Source of the DNA: an uncultured Bacteroidota bacterium | GTDB lineage: Bacteria; Bacteroidota; Bacteroidia; Flavobacteriales; Flavobacteriaceae | DNA length: 64,000 nucleotides | Direction of reading: 5' to 3' | Assembly: GCA_902514625.1 (NCBI GenBank) | Contig: CABXRK010000002.1 | Location: 1 to 64,000, forward strand | In this document: positions 20,609-31,710 of the stretch, piece by piece | How positions within the stretch are numbered: position 1 is the stretch's first letter | How the letters are laid out: each line of letters starts with the position of its first letter | Translations under genes and position numbers: made by a program | The notes under the pieces: model-generated | Told to the model about the DNA's origin: nothing | The model's input: only the letters and a program-made list of their open reading frames with translations | The model's database searches: none

Positions 20609-20705
20609 TTTATGTAATCAAATATAAGTTATATGAGATTTAATAATAAATATTTTTTAAACAATTATGATTTTAAAATATCTATTAATCATTAATTTTA
20701 CTTTT

Positions 20706-22988
20706 ATGAATGAAAATTTGATTAATAATATAAATGAATTAAATCACGCTCAAAAAGAAGCAACATTTCACAAGGATGGACCTTTGATTATTATTGCAGG
20801 TGCTGGCTCTGGTAAAACTAGGGTTTTGACATATAGAATTGCATATTTAATGACTCAAGGTATAGATGCTTTTTCTATACTTGCCTTGACTTTTACAAAT
20901 AAAGCTGCTAGAGAAATGAAACATAGAATTTCATCTTTGGTTGGTGATGATGAAGCAAAAAATTTATGGATGGGTACTTTCCATTCAGTATTTGCAAAGA
21001 TTCTTAGGATTGAAGCTGAAAAACTAGGGTTTCCAAAGAATTTTACAATTTATGATACTCAAGATTCAGAAAGACTTATAAAATCAATAATTAAAGAAAT
21101 GAATTTAAATAAAGATCTTTATAAGTCAAAACAAATAAGAAATAGAATTTCTTCTTTTAAAAATAATTTAATAACTGTAAATTCCTATTTCAATAACTCA
21201 GATTTAATTGAATCAGACCATATTGCTCATAGGCCAAGAATGGGAGATTTGTATAAAAATTATGTTGAAAGATGTTTTAAGTCATCGGCAATGGATTTTG
21301 ATGACCTGTTATTAAAAACAAATGAATTATTAAATAAATTTCCGTCCGTTTTAGCTAAATACCAGAATATTTTTAAATATATTCTAGTTGATGAGTACCA
21401 AGACACTAATCATTCTCAGTATTTAATAGTTAAAATGCTTTCTGATAAATTTCATAATATTTGCGTAGTAGGTGACGATTCACAAAGTATTTATTCTTTT
21501 CGAGGTGCAAATATTAATAATATTTTAAATTTTAAAAAAGATTATCCTGAAGTTGTAACCTATAAGCTTGAACAAAATTATAGATCAACTAAAAATATAG
21601 TCAATGCAGCAAATTCAATAATTAAGTATAATAAATCAAGATTGGAAAAGAATTTATGGACTTCTAATTCTGATGGTGAAAAAATTAATGTAAGAAAGTT
21701 GAATACAGATTCAGATGAAGGAAGATTTATTTCGGATAGTATAATTAATATGAAGATGGAAAATCAATATATGAATACTGATTTTGCTATTTTGTACAGA
21801 ACTAATGCACAGTCAAGGGCAATTGAAGATGCACTAAGAAATAATGGAATATCATATAAAGTTTATGGAGGGTTATCTTTTTATCAAAGGAAAGAGATTA
21901 AAGATGTTTTAGCATACTTAAGACTTATTATTAATAAAAACGATGAAGAGAGTTTTAAGAGAATTTTAAATTATCCATCTAGAGGAATAGGGCAAACAAC
22001 TCTAAATAAATTGATCGTTGCAGCTAATTACAATAATATTTCAATTTTTGAAGCTGCAAATAATATATCAAAACTAGAAATTCCTATAACAAATAAAACT
22101 ATTATTAAAATAAGGGATTTTATTACACTTATAAAAAGCCTTTCAATTTATAATAATTCATCAAATGCTTATGAAACTGCTAAAGAAACCTTAATTAGAA
22201 CAAAAATCATTAATGATTTAAAAAATGATGGAACTCCAGAAGGAATTAGTAAAATTGAAAATGTTGAGGAATTAATTAATGGTATAAGAGATTTCACTGA
22301 AAGTCAGATTGATTTAGTGAAAAAAGATACATCATTAACAAATTATTTAGAAGATATAGCACTAGCAACAGATTTTGATAATAAAAATATTGATAGTAAC
22401 AGTGTTTCTTTGATGACAATTCATCTTTCTAAAGGACTTGAATTTCCTATAGTATTTTTGGCAGGAATGGAAGAAGATTTATTTCCTTCTCCTTTAAACT
22501 TAGACACTAGAAGTGGTTTAGAAGAGGAAAGAAGACTATTTTATGTTGGATTGACAAGAGCTATGAAGAAAGCAATTTTGACATTTTCTTGCTTTAGGTA
22601 TAGATGGGGCAATTTAAATTCATGTGAACCAAGTAGATTTATTTCAGAAATAGATGATGAATTTGTAAATAAAAAATACAATATTGATAATTCTATAAAT
22701 AAACCAATAAAAAAGATAGGGATAATCGAAAATTCAATAAATAATCCAAGTATAAGTAAATTAAGTAAACTTAGGAGTATTCAAAGAAAATCAAATAGTT
22801 TAAGTTTAAATAAAATATCTCTAAAGGAAGGATATAAAGTTAAGCATCATAAATTTGGAGTAGGGGAAGTTATAAAAATTGAAGGTAATAAAAATGATCA
22901 AAGAGCAACAATCAAATTTAATCAAAAAGGAATAAAAAAATTACTTTTAAATTTTGCAAAATTATCTATAATAAAAAAAACCCTTTAA
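20706..22988 (+). CDS. UvrD/PcrA-family superfamily I DNA helicase
   Basis: LNHAQKEATFHKDGPLIIIAGAGSGKTRVL; DEYQDTNHSQY; VGDDSQSIYSFRGA; LTFSCFRYRWG; tudor-like C-terminus KVKHHKFGVGEVIKIEG. Start moved to MNENLINNINEL. Confidence 0.96.
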   Translation: MNENLINNINELNHAQKEATFHKDGPLIIIAGAGSGKTRVLTYRIAYLMTQGIDAFSILALTFTNKAAREMKHRISSLVGDDEAKNLWMGTFHSVFAKILRIEAEKLGFPKNFTIYDTQDSERLIKSIIKEMNLNKDLYKSKQIRNRISSFKNNLITVNSYFNNSDLIESDHIAHRPRMGDLYKNYVERCFKSSAMDFDDLLLKTNELLNKFPSVLAKYQNIFKYILVDEYQDTNHSQYLIVKMLSDKFHNICVVGDDSQSIYSFRGANINNILNFKKDYPEVVTYKLEQNYRSTKNIVNAANSIIKYNKSRLEKNLWTSNSDGEKINVRKLNTDSDEGRFISDSIINMKMENQYMNTDFAILYRTNAQSRAIEDALRNNGISYKVYGGLSFYQRKEIKDVLAYLRLIINKNDEESFKRILNYPSRGIGQTTLNKLIVAANYNNISIFEAANNISKLEIPITNKTIIKIRDFITLIKSLSIYNNSSNAYETAKETLIRTKIINDLKNDGTPEGISKIENVEELINGIRDFTESQIDLVKKDTSLTNYLEDIALATDFDNKNIDSNSVSLMTIHLSKGLEFPIVFLAGMEEDLFPSPLNLDTRSGLEEERRLFYVGLTRAMKKAILTFSCFRYRWGNLNSCEPSRFISEIDDEFVNKKYNIDNSINKPIKKIGIIENSINNPSISKLSKLRSIQRKSNSLSLNKISLKEGYKVKHHKFGVGEVIKIEGNKNDQRATIKFNQKGIKKLLLNFAKLSIIKKTL

Positions 22989-23003
22989 AAAAAGGGTTTT
23001 TTT
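22973..23003. terminator. Intrinsic, likely bidirectional terminator between convergent genes
   Basis: AAAAAACCCTTTAAAAAAAGGGTTTTTTT: ACCC/GGGT stem with A- and T-runs on both sides. Confidence 0.8.
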
Positions 23004-23023
23004 ATATTAATTTGTAACCTTTT

Positions 23024-23878
23024 CTATTGAGCAGCAGTCATCCCTTCACTAATTAAATTATAAAATTGATCTAATTTAGGAAGAACAACAATTCTTGTTC
23101 GTCTGTTTTTTGCTCTATTTGATGGTGAATCATTTTCAAAAAGAGGCACATGAGAACTTCTACCTGCAGCAGTCATTCTATTTGGAGGAACACCAAAATC
23201 ATTTTGTAAAACCCTAATAACAGAAGTAGCTCTTTTAACACTTAAATCCCAGTTATCTAAAACACAATCGTTTTTAATTGGAACATTATCAGTATGACCT
23301 TCAACCATAAATTCAATTTCAGGCTTTGCTAAAACAACTTTGGCAACTTTACCTAAAACAGAAGTTGCTTTTTTAGTAACATTAGAACTTCCACTTCTAA
23401 ATAACAATTTATCAGAAATAGATATAAAAACAACACCTTTCTCTACATTAACTTCGATATCATCATCGTTAAGGTCTCCTAATACGCCTTTAAGACTTGT
23501 TACTAAAGCAAGAGTAACAGAATCTTTTCTAGTAACGGCATCTCTAAGTGATTTAATTCTGACATCTTTTTCTTTCATGCTTTCTAATGATTTCTCAAGA
23601 TTTTCAGCACCTTTTTGAGAAAGAGTTGTCATATTTCCAAGATTATTAATAAGATCTTGATTGTTTGCCTTTAGAAATTTAACTTGTTCATTTAGAGAGG
23701 CTAAATTAGCCAAAGCTAATTCTTTCTCATCATTACATGAATTAAGCTTAATAGTAGCACTATTTAAGGCATCGTTAGTACTCTTTTGAAGAGCTTCAAG
23801 CTCAGTGAATTGTTTTTGAGAAACACAAGAAGCTAGAAGCAATGAAAGAGAACATAATAAAGTGAATTTGAATTTCAT
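23024..23878 (-). CDS. OmpA-family lipoprotein (peptidoglycan-binding C-terminus)
   Basis: Lipobox LLLASC; VEGHTDNVPIKNDCVLDNWDLSVKRATSVIRVLQ...NRRTRIVVLPK. Confidence 0.95.
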   Translation of the reverse strand: MKFKFTLLCSLSLLLASCVSQKQFTELEALQKSTNDALNSATIKLNSCNDEKELALANLASLNEQVKFLKANNQDLINNLGNMTTLSQKGAENLEKSLESMKEKDVRIKSLRDAVTRKDSVTLALVTSLKGVLGDLNDDDIEVNVEKGVVFISISDKLLFRSGSSNVTKKATSVLGKVAKVVLAKPEIEFMVEGHTDNVPIKNDCVLDNWDLSVKRATSVIRVLQNDFGVPPNRMTAAGRSSHVPLFENDSPSNRAKNRRTRIVVLPKLDQFYNLISEGMTAAQ

Positions 23879-23956
23879 AAAATTAAATTTTTGTAGTTTT
23901 TTGATAAAAATATGATGCAAAAATAACTTTTTTTAAAGTATGTACAATCTAAAACT

Positions 23957-24934
23957 TTAAAATTTAACCTTTTTAAGGATAAAATAATCAAAAATTATAC
24001 TTTTTTTAAAGTAATAGAATTTTTTAAAATTCATATTTTTTCTTTGTCTTATTTTTTTTAATATAAATTTCAAAGCAGAAAAATATGCTCTAATAATCAT
24101 TACAGCTTTAAAAATTTGACCAGTAATAAAAAAACGTATAAAAGCTAAAAAATCCATAATAATTCGAGAAATTATTACTTCTATAAAATTGGATGATGGT
24201 AAATTTTTGATTAACATAAGAATTGAATTTCTAAAATTATAAAATATTTTCTTAGGTCCTGATGGTAGAGATGCTTCTCCAAGATGAAATACTTTTGTTT
24301 TTCCAATATTATAGGTTTGATAACCCATGTTATAAGCTCTCCAACATAAATCAATTTCTTCTTGATGCATAAAAAAATCAGAATCAAAGCCTTTTAATTT
24401 ATTAAACACCTTCTTTCTTATAAACAAACATGTACCTGATGCCCAAAATATTTTATATAAATCATTATACTGATTTTTATTTACTTCTATACTATTAAAT
24501 ATTCTACCCCTACAAAATGGATAACCATATTTATCAATAAATCCACCAGCAGCTCCGGAATAATTGAAATAATCTTTATTATTATAATCTATAATTAATG
24601 GTTGCGCAATGGAAATTGATTCATTTTTGTTAAATGATTTAATTATAGGGCTTAACCAGTCTTTTTGAACCATAACATCATTATTTAAAAGGCATAAAAC
24701 TTCTTCATTGATTAATTTCAGTCCAATGTTATAGCCCTTAGCGTAACCATAATTTTTATCATTAATAATTAATTTAACAGTTGGAAAATTTTCTTTAATA
24801 AAATATTGAGACCCATCAGAAGAATTATTATCTATAACATATATTTTTGCTTCTTTGGAATATTTAATAATTGAAGGTAAAAACTTGTTTAACAATTTTT
24901 TTCCATTCCAATTTAAAATAGCAATTCCAATCAT
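23957..24934 (-). CDS. Glycosyltransferase family 2
   Basis: IGIAILNWNGKKLLNKFLPSIIKYS; YVIDNNSSDGS; LLNNDVMV; HQEEIDLCWRAYNMG. Confidence 0.95.
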   Translation of the reverse strand: MIGIAILNWNGKKLLNKFLPSIIKYSKEAKIYVIDNNSSDGSQYFIKENFPTVKLIINDKNYGYAKGYNIGLKLINEEVLCLLNNDVMVQKDWLSPIIKSFNKNESISIAQPLIIDYNNKDYFNYSGAAGGFIDKYGYPFCRGRIFNSIEVNKNQYNDLYKIFWASGTCLFIRKKVFNKLKGFDSDFFMHQEEIDLCWRAYNMGYQTYNIGKTKVFHLGEASLPSGPKKIFYNFRNSILMLIKNLPSSNFIEVIISRIIMDFLAFIRFFITGQIFKAVMIIRAYFSALKFILKKIRQRKNMNFKKFYYFKKSIIFDYFILKKVKF

Positions 24935-25395
24935 TAAGATTTTTTTAGATCTTTAAATTTAGGTAAAGAGGACATAAATTTATAACATTTTAATTTATAG
25001 TCTCTTTTATAATAATAATGTATTAATCCATTGGTGATCATAAAATAAAGACTGTTAAGAGACATGTTGTATTGAGCTATTTGATCAAAGCTCTTTTGTG
25101 ATATTTTAACTTTTGGAGATTTACACTCGATTAAAACCATAATATCTCCATATTTATTAAATATTACAATATCGAATCTTTTATAAATTCCCTGTAAATT
25201 AATTTTTTTTTCAACATTAATTAAATGTTTTGGATAATCGTAATTATGAATTAAGAATTTTATGCAATTTTGACGAACCCATTCTTCAGAAGTAAGAACG
25301 ACATGTTTTTTACGAATAATGTCAAAAATATAAAGCTTATTTTTGCTATTTTTAAATTTGTGTTGAAATTCTGGAAAATTTAATTTTCGAATCAT
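24934..25395 (-). CDS. Orphan type I restriction enzyme HsdR N-terminal-domain-like protein (PD-(D/E)xK)
   Basis: RKKHVVLTSEEWVRQNCIKFLI; RFDIVIFNKYGDIMVLIECKSPKVKIS (D...ExK core); stop overlaps next start (TAATG). Confidence 0.85.
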   Translation of the reverse strand: MIRKLNFPEFQHKFKNSKNKLYIFDIIRKKHVVLTSEEWVRQNCIKFLIHNYDYPKHLINVEKKINLQGIYKRFDIVIFNKYGDIMVLIECKSPKVKISQKSFDQIAQYNMSLNSLYFMITNGLIHYYYKRDYKLKCYKFMSSLPKFKDLKKS

Positions 25396-25408
25396 TTATT
25401 AATATTTA

Positions 25409-26404
25409 TTGAACGAATCTAATAAAATACTTGAAGAAATAAGAAATAAAAAATATTTTCCCTTTTACTTACTTACGGGAGAGGAACCTTTTTTTATTGA
25501 TAAAATAGCTGATTTTCTACAAAATAATGTGGTTCCAGAAAAGGCAAAAAGTTTTGATCTGTCAATTGTTTATGGTAAAGAAACAACGGTTGATAATATT
25601 CTAGAATTAGCAAAAAGATTTCCAATGCTTTCTGAAAAACATTTAGTTATCGTTAGAGAAGCTCAATATTTAGAAAAGTCACTTGATGCATTTATTCCTT
25701 ATATAAACAATCCTCAGAAAAGTACAATTCTAGTTCTTTGTTACAAAGAAAAAAAATTTGATAAAAGGAGAAGTTTTTATAAGGCTTTGAAAGATAAAGG
25801 AATAATTTTCGAATCAAAACTATTATATGATAATCAAGTTGCAATAATTATAAAAGAAATTGTAGCTGATTTAAATTTGAGTATAAATTCAAGGTCAATT
25901 CAAGTTTTGATTTCATTTTTAGGAAATAATTTAAATAAAATAAAAAAAGAAATTGAAAAATTATCAATATTAATTGATTCAAAAACTGAAATAACACCAG
26001 TTTTAATTGAAAAGCACATTGGTTACAGTAAAGATTTTAATGTTTTTGAGTTGCAAAATGCTTTAGGAGAAAGAGATTTAGGTAAGGCTATTAAGATAGT
26101 AAATTTTATGAGTAATAATAAAAATCCAATTGTTCTAACTCTTAGTTTACTATTTAGTTTTTTTCAGAAAATTCTATTATTTCATTGCACATTAGATAAA
26201 TCTAGTATTTCTAAAGTTTTAGGAATATCTCCTTTTTTTATTAAAAATTATGAAGCGGCATCAAAATTATACTCAATTAAACAGTTGATAATAATCCTTT
26301 CTTATCTTAATGAAGCTGATTTGAAAACCAAAGGGGTTTATTTTAACAATAATAATACGTCAGAAATATTAAAAGAACTTATTGTTAAGATAATTCAAGT
26401 CTAA
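25409..26404 (+). CDS. holA: DNA polymerase III subunit delta
   Basis: FPFYLLTGEEPFFIDKIADFL; EKHLVIVREAQ; delta-subunit architecture. Confidence 0.93.
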   Translation: MNESNKILEEIRNKKYFPFYLLTGEEPFFIDKIADFLQNNVVPEKAKSFDLSIVYGKETTVDNILELAKRFPMLSEKHLVIVREAQYLEKSLDAFIPYINNPQKSTILVLCYKEKKFDKRRSFYKALKDKGIIFESKLLYDNQVAIIIKEIVADLNLSINSRSIQVLISFLGNNLNKIKKEIEKLSILIDSKTEITPVLIEKHIGYSKDFNVFELQNALGERDLGKAIKIVNFMSNNKNPIVLTLSLLFSFFQKILLFHCTLDKSSISKVLGISPFFIKNYEAASKLYSIKQLIIILSYLNEADLKTKGVYFNNNNTSEILKELIVKIIQV

Positions 26405-28812
26405 TTTAATTTTGGATATTTAATGGGATCACTATCGTGCATAATTCTGTATGCTTTTTCAAAAACATCTTCAGAAGAAGGTTTTGAAAAATAATCACCA
26501 TCAGATCCATATGCAGGTCTATGGTCTTTAGCTGTTAGAGTAAAAGGAGGAGAATCAAGAAGATTAAATATTTTTTGATCATCTATTAATTTTTGAAGAA
26601 TATAGCCTGAAGATCCACCTGGTACATCTTCATCAACTATTAATATTCTATTAGTTTTTTCTACACTTTTTTTTATTTCATTATCTAAATCAAAAGGGAT
26701 TAGTGATTGAATATCAATTATCTCAACATTAATATCGTATTCTTTTAATTCAGAAGATGCATTTTGGACAATTCTTAATGTTGATCCATATGAAACGATA
26801 GTAATATCAGATCCCTCTATTAATTTTTCAGCATAACCAATTTTAAAATTAAATTCACCTAGATTAGAAGGGACTTTTTCTTTAATTCTGTATCCATTTA
26901 GAGGTTCTATTACAATTGCAGGTTCATCACTTTTCATTAATGTATTATAAAAACCAGCTGCTTGAGTCATATTTCTAGGTACAAGAATATTTATACCTCT
27001 TAATAAGTTAACTATCCCACCTAAAGGAGAGCCACTATGCCATATTCCCTCTAATCTATGTCCCCTTGTTCTAATTATTAAAGGAACTGATTGTTTACCA
27101 ACAGTCCTATAGTGATATGTTGATAAATCATCACTTAATGTAGAAATACAATATAATATATAGTCAAGGTATTGTATTTCAGCAATAGGTCTAAAACCTC
27201 TCAAAGCTAGCCCTATTCCTTGTCCAATTATACTTGCTTCTCTAATTCCAGTATCATTAACTCTATCAGGACCATATTTTTTTTGCAATCCCTCAAGACC
27301 TTGATTGACATCTCCGATTAGTCCAATATCTTGACCAAAAAGTAGTAGTCTATCATATTTTTTCAATAATTCATTAAAATTATCTCTAATAATTATCCTT
27401 CCATCAACAAGCTTGCTTGTTTTATTATAGATTGGTTCAATAGTATTAATATTTTTTAAACTATAATCTGATTGACTATACAAATGTGAACTAAACTTTG
27501 GTGTATATTTCAACTTTAAATCAGAAATCCAATTTTTGAATGAATCTACTTTAACATTATTATATTTTGATAACACTCTTATTGATTTCCTAGAGGTTTC
27601 CAAAATATCTTTTAGACAAATTTCATCTTTATTCATTATATCTACTAATAATTTTTGTAAATAGACATTATTATGAGATATTGGCATCAAATCTTTTAAA
27701 TGAGTTTCTAATTGATTTTTATAGCTTATAAGAGGTTTTTGGTAATTTTTCCATGATAAATGTTTAGACTTTTTAGCTTCAGCCTTACATTTATTTTCAA
27801 TTTCGAGTAAAATTTCTTCAGAACAAATTCCATTAGAAATTATCCATTTTCTCATTTTAAGATTACAGTCAAATTCCTTTTCCCAATCCAATCTTTCTTT
27901 AGATTTATATCTTTGATGAGAACCGGAACTAGAATGACCAAGTGGTTGAGTTAATTCAGTTACATGGATTAATACTGGAATATGATTAATTCGAGCAAGT
28001 TTTTCTGCATATTGATATGTTTCAATTAATCCTGAATAATCCCAGCCTTTAACAGTTAAAATCTCAAATCCTTTTTGATCATCATTTCTTTGAAACCCTG
28101 ATAAAGCCTCAGAAATACTTTCTTTAGTTGTTTGATCTTTATTATGAACTGATATCCCATAATCATCATCCCAAACACTAATTATAACAGGTATTTGAAG
28201 TACACCACAGGCATTAAAAGATTCAAAAAAAAGTCCTTCACTGGTAGAGGCATTCCCAATTGTACCCCAAGCAATTTCATTACCATTGTTTGAGAATTTT
28301 TTTGAATTTTCAATTTTCAATTTTCTATACAATTTTGATGCTTGAGCTAATCCAACTAGTCTTGGCATTTGGCCAGCAACAGGTGAGATGTCAGAACTAT
28401 GATTTTTTTGATTTAATAAGTCACGAAAATCTCCTTTATTATCAATACTTCTAGTAACAAAGTGACCGCCCATTTGACGTCCGCCAGACATTGGTTCAAA
28501 TGCCTCATCAGTATTTGCATAAAGAGCTGAAAAAATATTATCAATATTTAAATGACCTTGTGCTAGTAGTAGGGTTTGATCTCTATAATAACCTGACCTA
28601 AAGTCACCATTTTTAAAAAATTTATTTAAAACTATTTGAGGTAATTCTTTTCCATCGCCAAAAATACCAAATTTTCCTTTTCCTAATAAAACCTCCCTTC
28701 TTCCTAAAATACTACATTCTCTGCTTAAAACAATCATCCGATAATCCTCGATAATTTGGGCTTTAAACTCTTGGAATGTGAATTTTTTATGATTAATAAC
28801 GTCTTCTAACAT
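26401..28812 (-). CDS. Fused alpha/beta thiamine-dependent 2-oxoacid dehydrogenase E1 (branched-chain/2-oxoisovalerate type)
   Basis: E1-alpha half (GNASTSEGLFFESFNACGVLQIPVI, GSSSGSHQRYKS) fused to E1-beta half (FGQDIGLIGDVNQGLEGLQKKYGPDRVNDTGIREASIIGQGIGLALRGFRPIAEIQYLDY). Confidence 0.93.
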   Translation of the reverse strand: MLEDVINHKKFTFQEFKAQIIEDYRMIVLSRECSILGRREVLLGKGKFGIFGDGKELPQIVLNKFFKNGDFRSGYYRDQTLLLAQGHLNIDNIFSALYANTDEAFEPMSGGRQMGGHFVTRSIDNKGDFRDLLNQKNHSSDISPVAGQMPRLVGLAQASKLYRKLKIENSKKFSNNGNEIAWGTIGNASTSEGLFFESFNACGVLQIPVIISVWDDDYGISVHNKDQTTKESISEALSGFQRNDDQKGFEILTVKGWDYSGLIETYQYAEKLARINHIPVLIHVTELTQPLGHSSSGSHQRYKSKERLDWEKEFDCNLKMRKWIISNGICSEEILLEIENKCKAEAKKSKHLSWKNYQKPLISYKNQLETHLKDLMPISHNNVYLQKLLVDIMNKDEICLKDILETSRKSIRVLSKYNNVKVDSFKNWISDLKLKYTPKFSSHLYSQSDYSLKNINTIEPIYNKTSKLVDGRIIIRDNFNELLKKYDRLLLFGQDIGLIGDVNQGLEGLQKKYGPDRVNDTGIREASIIGQGIGLALRGFRPIAEIQYLDYILYCISTLSDDLSTYHYRTVGKQSVPLIIRTRGHRLEGIWHSGSPLGGIVNLLRGINILVPRNMTQAAGFYNTLMKSDEPAIVIEPLNGYRIKEKVPSNLGEFNFKIGYAEKLIEGSDITIVSYGSTLRIVQNASSELKEYDINVEIIDIQSLIPFDLDNEIKKSVEKTNRILIVDEDVPGGSSGYILQKLIDDQKIFNLLDSPPFTLTAKDHRPAYGSDGDYFSKPSSEDVFEKAYRIMHDSDPIKYPKLN

Positions 28813-28869
28813 TGAATTTGTTTAAATAAATATTTACAAATTTAAAATATTTAAGTTTAATCGATTTTA

Positions 28870-31710
28870 CTAGAACCATTTTCTGTTAAATAGGCCTAAT
28901 AATGTTTTTGGTTCTAATGTTATTACGAATCTTATATTGGAAAAATAATTTCCATTAGTAAACTCAATTTGGTTTTCTGATGAATGAATTGGAAAATAAA
29001 ATTCAAGAAAATCTGGTAAGAAATTAAATCTAAATCCAGAATCATAATAGGCTTTAACAGAATAATTTTTATTATCTGCAACTCCGAAATCAACATATAA
29101 TTCAATCCATTTCCATAAACTAATCCCTAAATTTGTAGTCAACATATATGTATTAGAAGATGGGTTTTTAAATTTTGATTTAAACCCTCCTTCTGACATA
29201 ATGAATTGCTGGCTATAGACTCCACTATTTTCTGATCTTCCCAGATAATTATACTCAAATAAGTAATCAGAAGGCCTATTTAAACTAAAATCAAAGAAAT
29301 TACTATTGATTGAATTACTGTATTTAATAAATCTACCAGCAAAAACTCTAATTGATATTTGCCTTGCATCTTTTAATATTTTTCTATATTCATATGTTAA
29401 GGAAATTTTTGAAAATAAATCTGAAAATTGAATTTGAGAGTTAAAAGTATTGTATTTAATAGCACCTTTGTTTGAATAAAGATAATCAAAGATTCCAATG
29501 CTATAGTCTGGATTAGTTTTAATAAGTAGTGATTTATCTCTAAAAACCTTTAGCCATGAAAATGAAAAAAGTTGACGAATATTAGATCTAAAATTAGGTG
29601 TTCTAAACAAAAAATTTAAAGATGGTCTAAAGACACTGTATCTTAAATTATTTTCATAGTGATAACTACTACCGGACATAGTAATGTTAGTTAAATAATT
29701 ACTGTTATTTTCTCTAAAAAAATTATAAGAACCTTTAAATGTTCCTACAAATGTTTTTTCTAATGTAGAGTATAGAGGTAATAAGTTTAGGCTAGTAGGT
29801 TTGTTTTTAAATGTTTTATTATGAATTCTAAATCCTAAAATAAAACCATCATAAGCGTTAAAATCAGTAATTGGGTTATAAAATAACTGATTTTTCTTGG
29901 GATTCTCTAGATCTTTAACAAACTTAAAATCTATAGATTTCCAATTAAATTTATTAGATAATTTTTTCCAATTATTTCGATGATTTTTTTCTGGAAAATT
30001 AATTCCAGGATTAATGGCAACATAATCAGGATTAATGTTATTAAATGAATAAATATTTTCATTTATTGAATCATACCATTTTGAATATATAATAGAATCA
30101 TTTTTTATTAATCCAATTTTAAATGGTATAGGAAGATTGTTTTTTTCATTTAAAATTAAATCAATTGAATTCTTGTTTTTATAGATTTTTTCTATTTTAA
30201 AATCAATCGAATTTCTTTTATATAAGAAATTGTCAAAAAACCAATTAATATTCTTATCTATAGAGTCACTAAAATTTTTTTTTATTTGATTTCTATCTAT
30301 TTTTTTATCTAACAAATTTTTTATTGAATTCTGGATTTCTTCCAATCCAATATATTCTTCAAGAAATTTTAATCCCACACCAATTTGAGCTGGAGATGAA
30401 ATTTCAGAATTAAATTTCAGTAATTTGTCTTTAGAAGTAATTGCAGATTGATGATTATTCATTCTTAACATAAACTCATAGGATTCCAAAAAACCATCAT
30501 TATAACTCATTTTTGATAAATTATAATTTTTAATTAATGTTTTAATTAATGGTATCTCTAAAACTTTCCCTAAGAATTTTTGTTCTGGATAAAAAGTATC
30601 TACATAGTTAATTATGAAATATGTTAAAACTCCTTCAAATACCCAATAATTTAATCTAGGATCAATTAAAAGTCTCTCATTTAAGTAATGTGTTAAGTAT
30701 ACTTTTAAAACAGTTAATTCATGATAAAAAGAATCTTTATAGGGACTTAAATAACTTGGTAGTAGAGTTAAACCATAATTAGGGTTTTTATTATATTCAA
30801 TTTTAGATAATAACATCTTTTTATGAGGAAAAGGCCCAAGTTTAGATGTAATAAAGCTATCAATTTGTTTATAATTTTTTAATACTTGTTTAGTATTTAA
30901 ATTTAAAGTATTTAAATCTGAGATAAAAATTGATTTATTAATTTTAATTTTTTTGTATTTACTTAGGGTTAAAAGGTGAAATTGAACATCTTTTAGTTTA
31001 TTGCCAATAAAAACGACTTTTTTAGATGAATTTATTGTATTAACAGTTTTTTTAATCATGTTAGATTGAATAGAAAAAGAGGAGGGTAGTGTCCAAATTA
31101 TTTTATAATTACTTGGAAGCCTTGAGACTTCTTCAAGATTTAGATTGCTATTTAAAATCCATTTACTGTTTATTATTGGACAAATTGAAATAAACCAATC
31201 TTTTAAATAAATATTATTTTTATCTCTTATTCCATAACCTGTAAATTTACTATCTGGAATTTTAACACTATAATTTAATTTTAAAAGAACAGAGTCTTTA
31301 TTTTGTATACTCTTTTTTAAATGTATCTTAATTATATCTTTTTGATCTTTTAATCTTTCCCATTTTAATTCTTCATTAATATTGTTAGAAATTCTATGAA
31401 TTATTGTAGTTCCCCTTTTAGACTTTTTTGAAAAATAAAAACTTCTATCGTATTCTTCTGCTAATCTTTGGGCTAAAGGAGTTTCTGTAGAGGAATATGA
31501 ATAAGACCAATCATTTAAATATATTTCATTAAGCTTATTTAAATCTTTATTATAAAAAATTATTTCCTGAGTTATATCTAAAACATTATTGACTGAATCA
31601 AAATTTGATTTAATTGAATACGAATTAATATTTTGAGAATATGAAAGAATCGCCCCATATAATAATAGAAAAATAAATAAAAGTTTTCTTTTGATTTTTA
31701 AAAACACCAT
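28870..31710 (-). CDS. Large M1 aminopeptidase-like protein, zinc-binding motif apparently degenerate
   Basis: Signal peptide; YGIRDKNNIYLKDWFISICP N-domain; TVLKVYLTHYLNERLLIDPRLNYWVFEGVLTYF where HExxH...E would be. Confidence 0.6.
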   Translation of the reverse strand: MVFLKIKRKLLFIFLLLYGAILSYSQNINSYSIKSNFDSVNNVLDITQEIIFYNKDLNKLNEIYLNDWSYSYSSTETPLAQRLAEEYDRSFYFSKKSKRGTTIIHRISNNINEELKWERLKDQKDIIKIHLKKSIQNKDSVLLKLNYSVKIPDSKFTGYGIRDKNNIYLKDWFISICPIINSKWILNSNLNLEEVSRLPSNYKIIWTLPSSFSIQSNMIKKTVNTINSSKKVVFIGNKLKDVQFHLLTLSKYKKIKINKSIFISDLNTLNLNTKQVLKNYKQIDSFITSKLGPFPHKKMLLSKIEYNKNPNYGLTLLPSYLSPYKDSFYHELTVLKVYLTHYLNERLLIDPRLNYWVFEGVLTYFIINYVDTFYPEQKFLGKVLEIPLIKTLIKNYNLSKMSYNDGFLESYEFMLRMNNHQSAITSKDKLLKFNSEISSPAQIGVGLKFLEEYIGLEEIQNSIKNLLDKKIDRNQIKKNFSDSIDKNINWFFDNFLYKRNSIDFKIEKIYKNKNSIDLILNEKNNLPIPFKIGLIKNDSIIYSKWYDSINENIYSFNNINPDYVAINPGINFPEKNHRNNWKKLSNKFNWKSIDFKFVKDLENPKKNQLFYNPITDFNAYDGFILGFRIHNKTFKNKPTSLNLLPLYSTLEKTFVGTFKGSYNFFRENNSNYLTNITMSGSSYHYENNLRYSVFRPSLNFLFRTPNFRSNIRQLFSFSWLKVFRDKSLLIKTNPDYSIGIFDYLYSNKGAIKYNTFNSQIQFSDLFSKISLTYEYRKILKDARQISIRVFAGRFIKYSNSINSNFFDFSLNRPSDYLFEYNYLGRSENSGVYSQQFIMSEGGFKSKFKNPSSNTYMLTTNLGISLWKWIELYVDFGVADNKNYSVKAYYDSGFRFNFLPDFLEFYFPIHSSENQIEFTNGNYFSNIRFVITLEPKTLLGLFNRKWF

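Noticed and set aside
24934-25395. Possible restriction-modification defence system (HsdR-like domain)
   Set aside because: Only an orphan HsdR N-terminal domain with no HsdM/HsdS partner or helicase domain; it sits among housekeeping genes next to holA.
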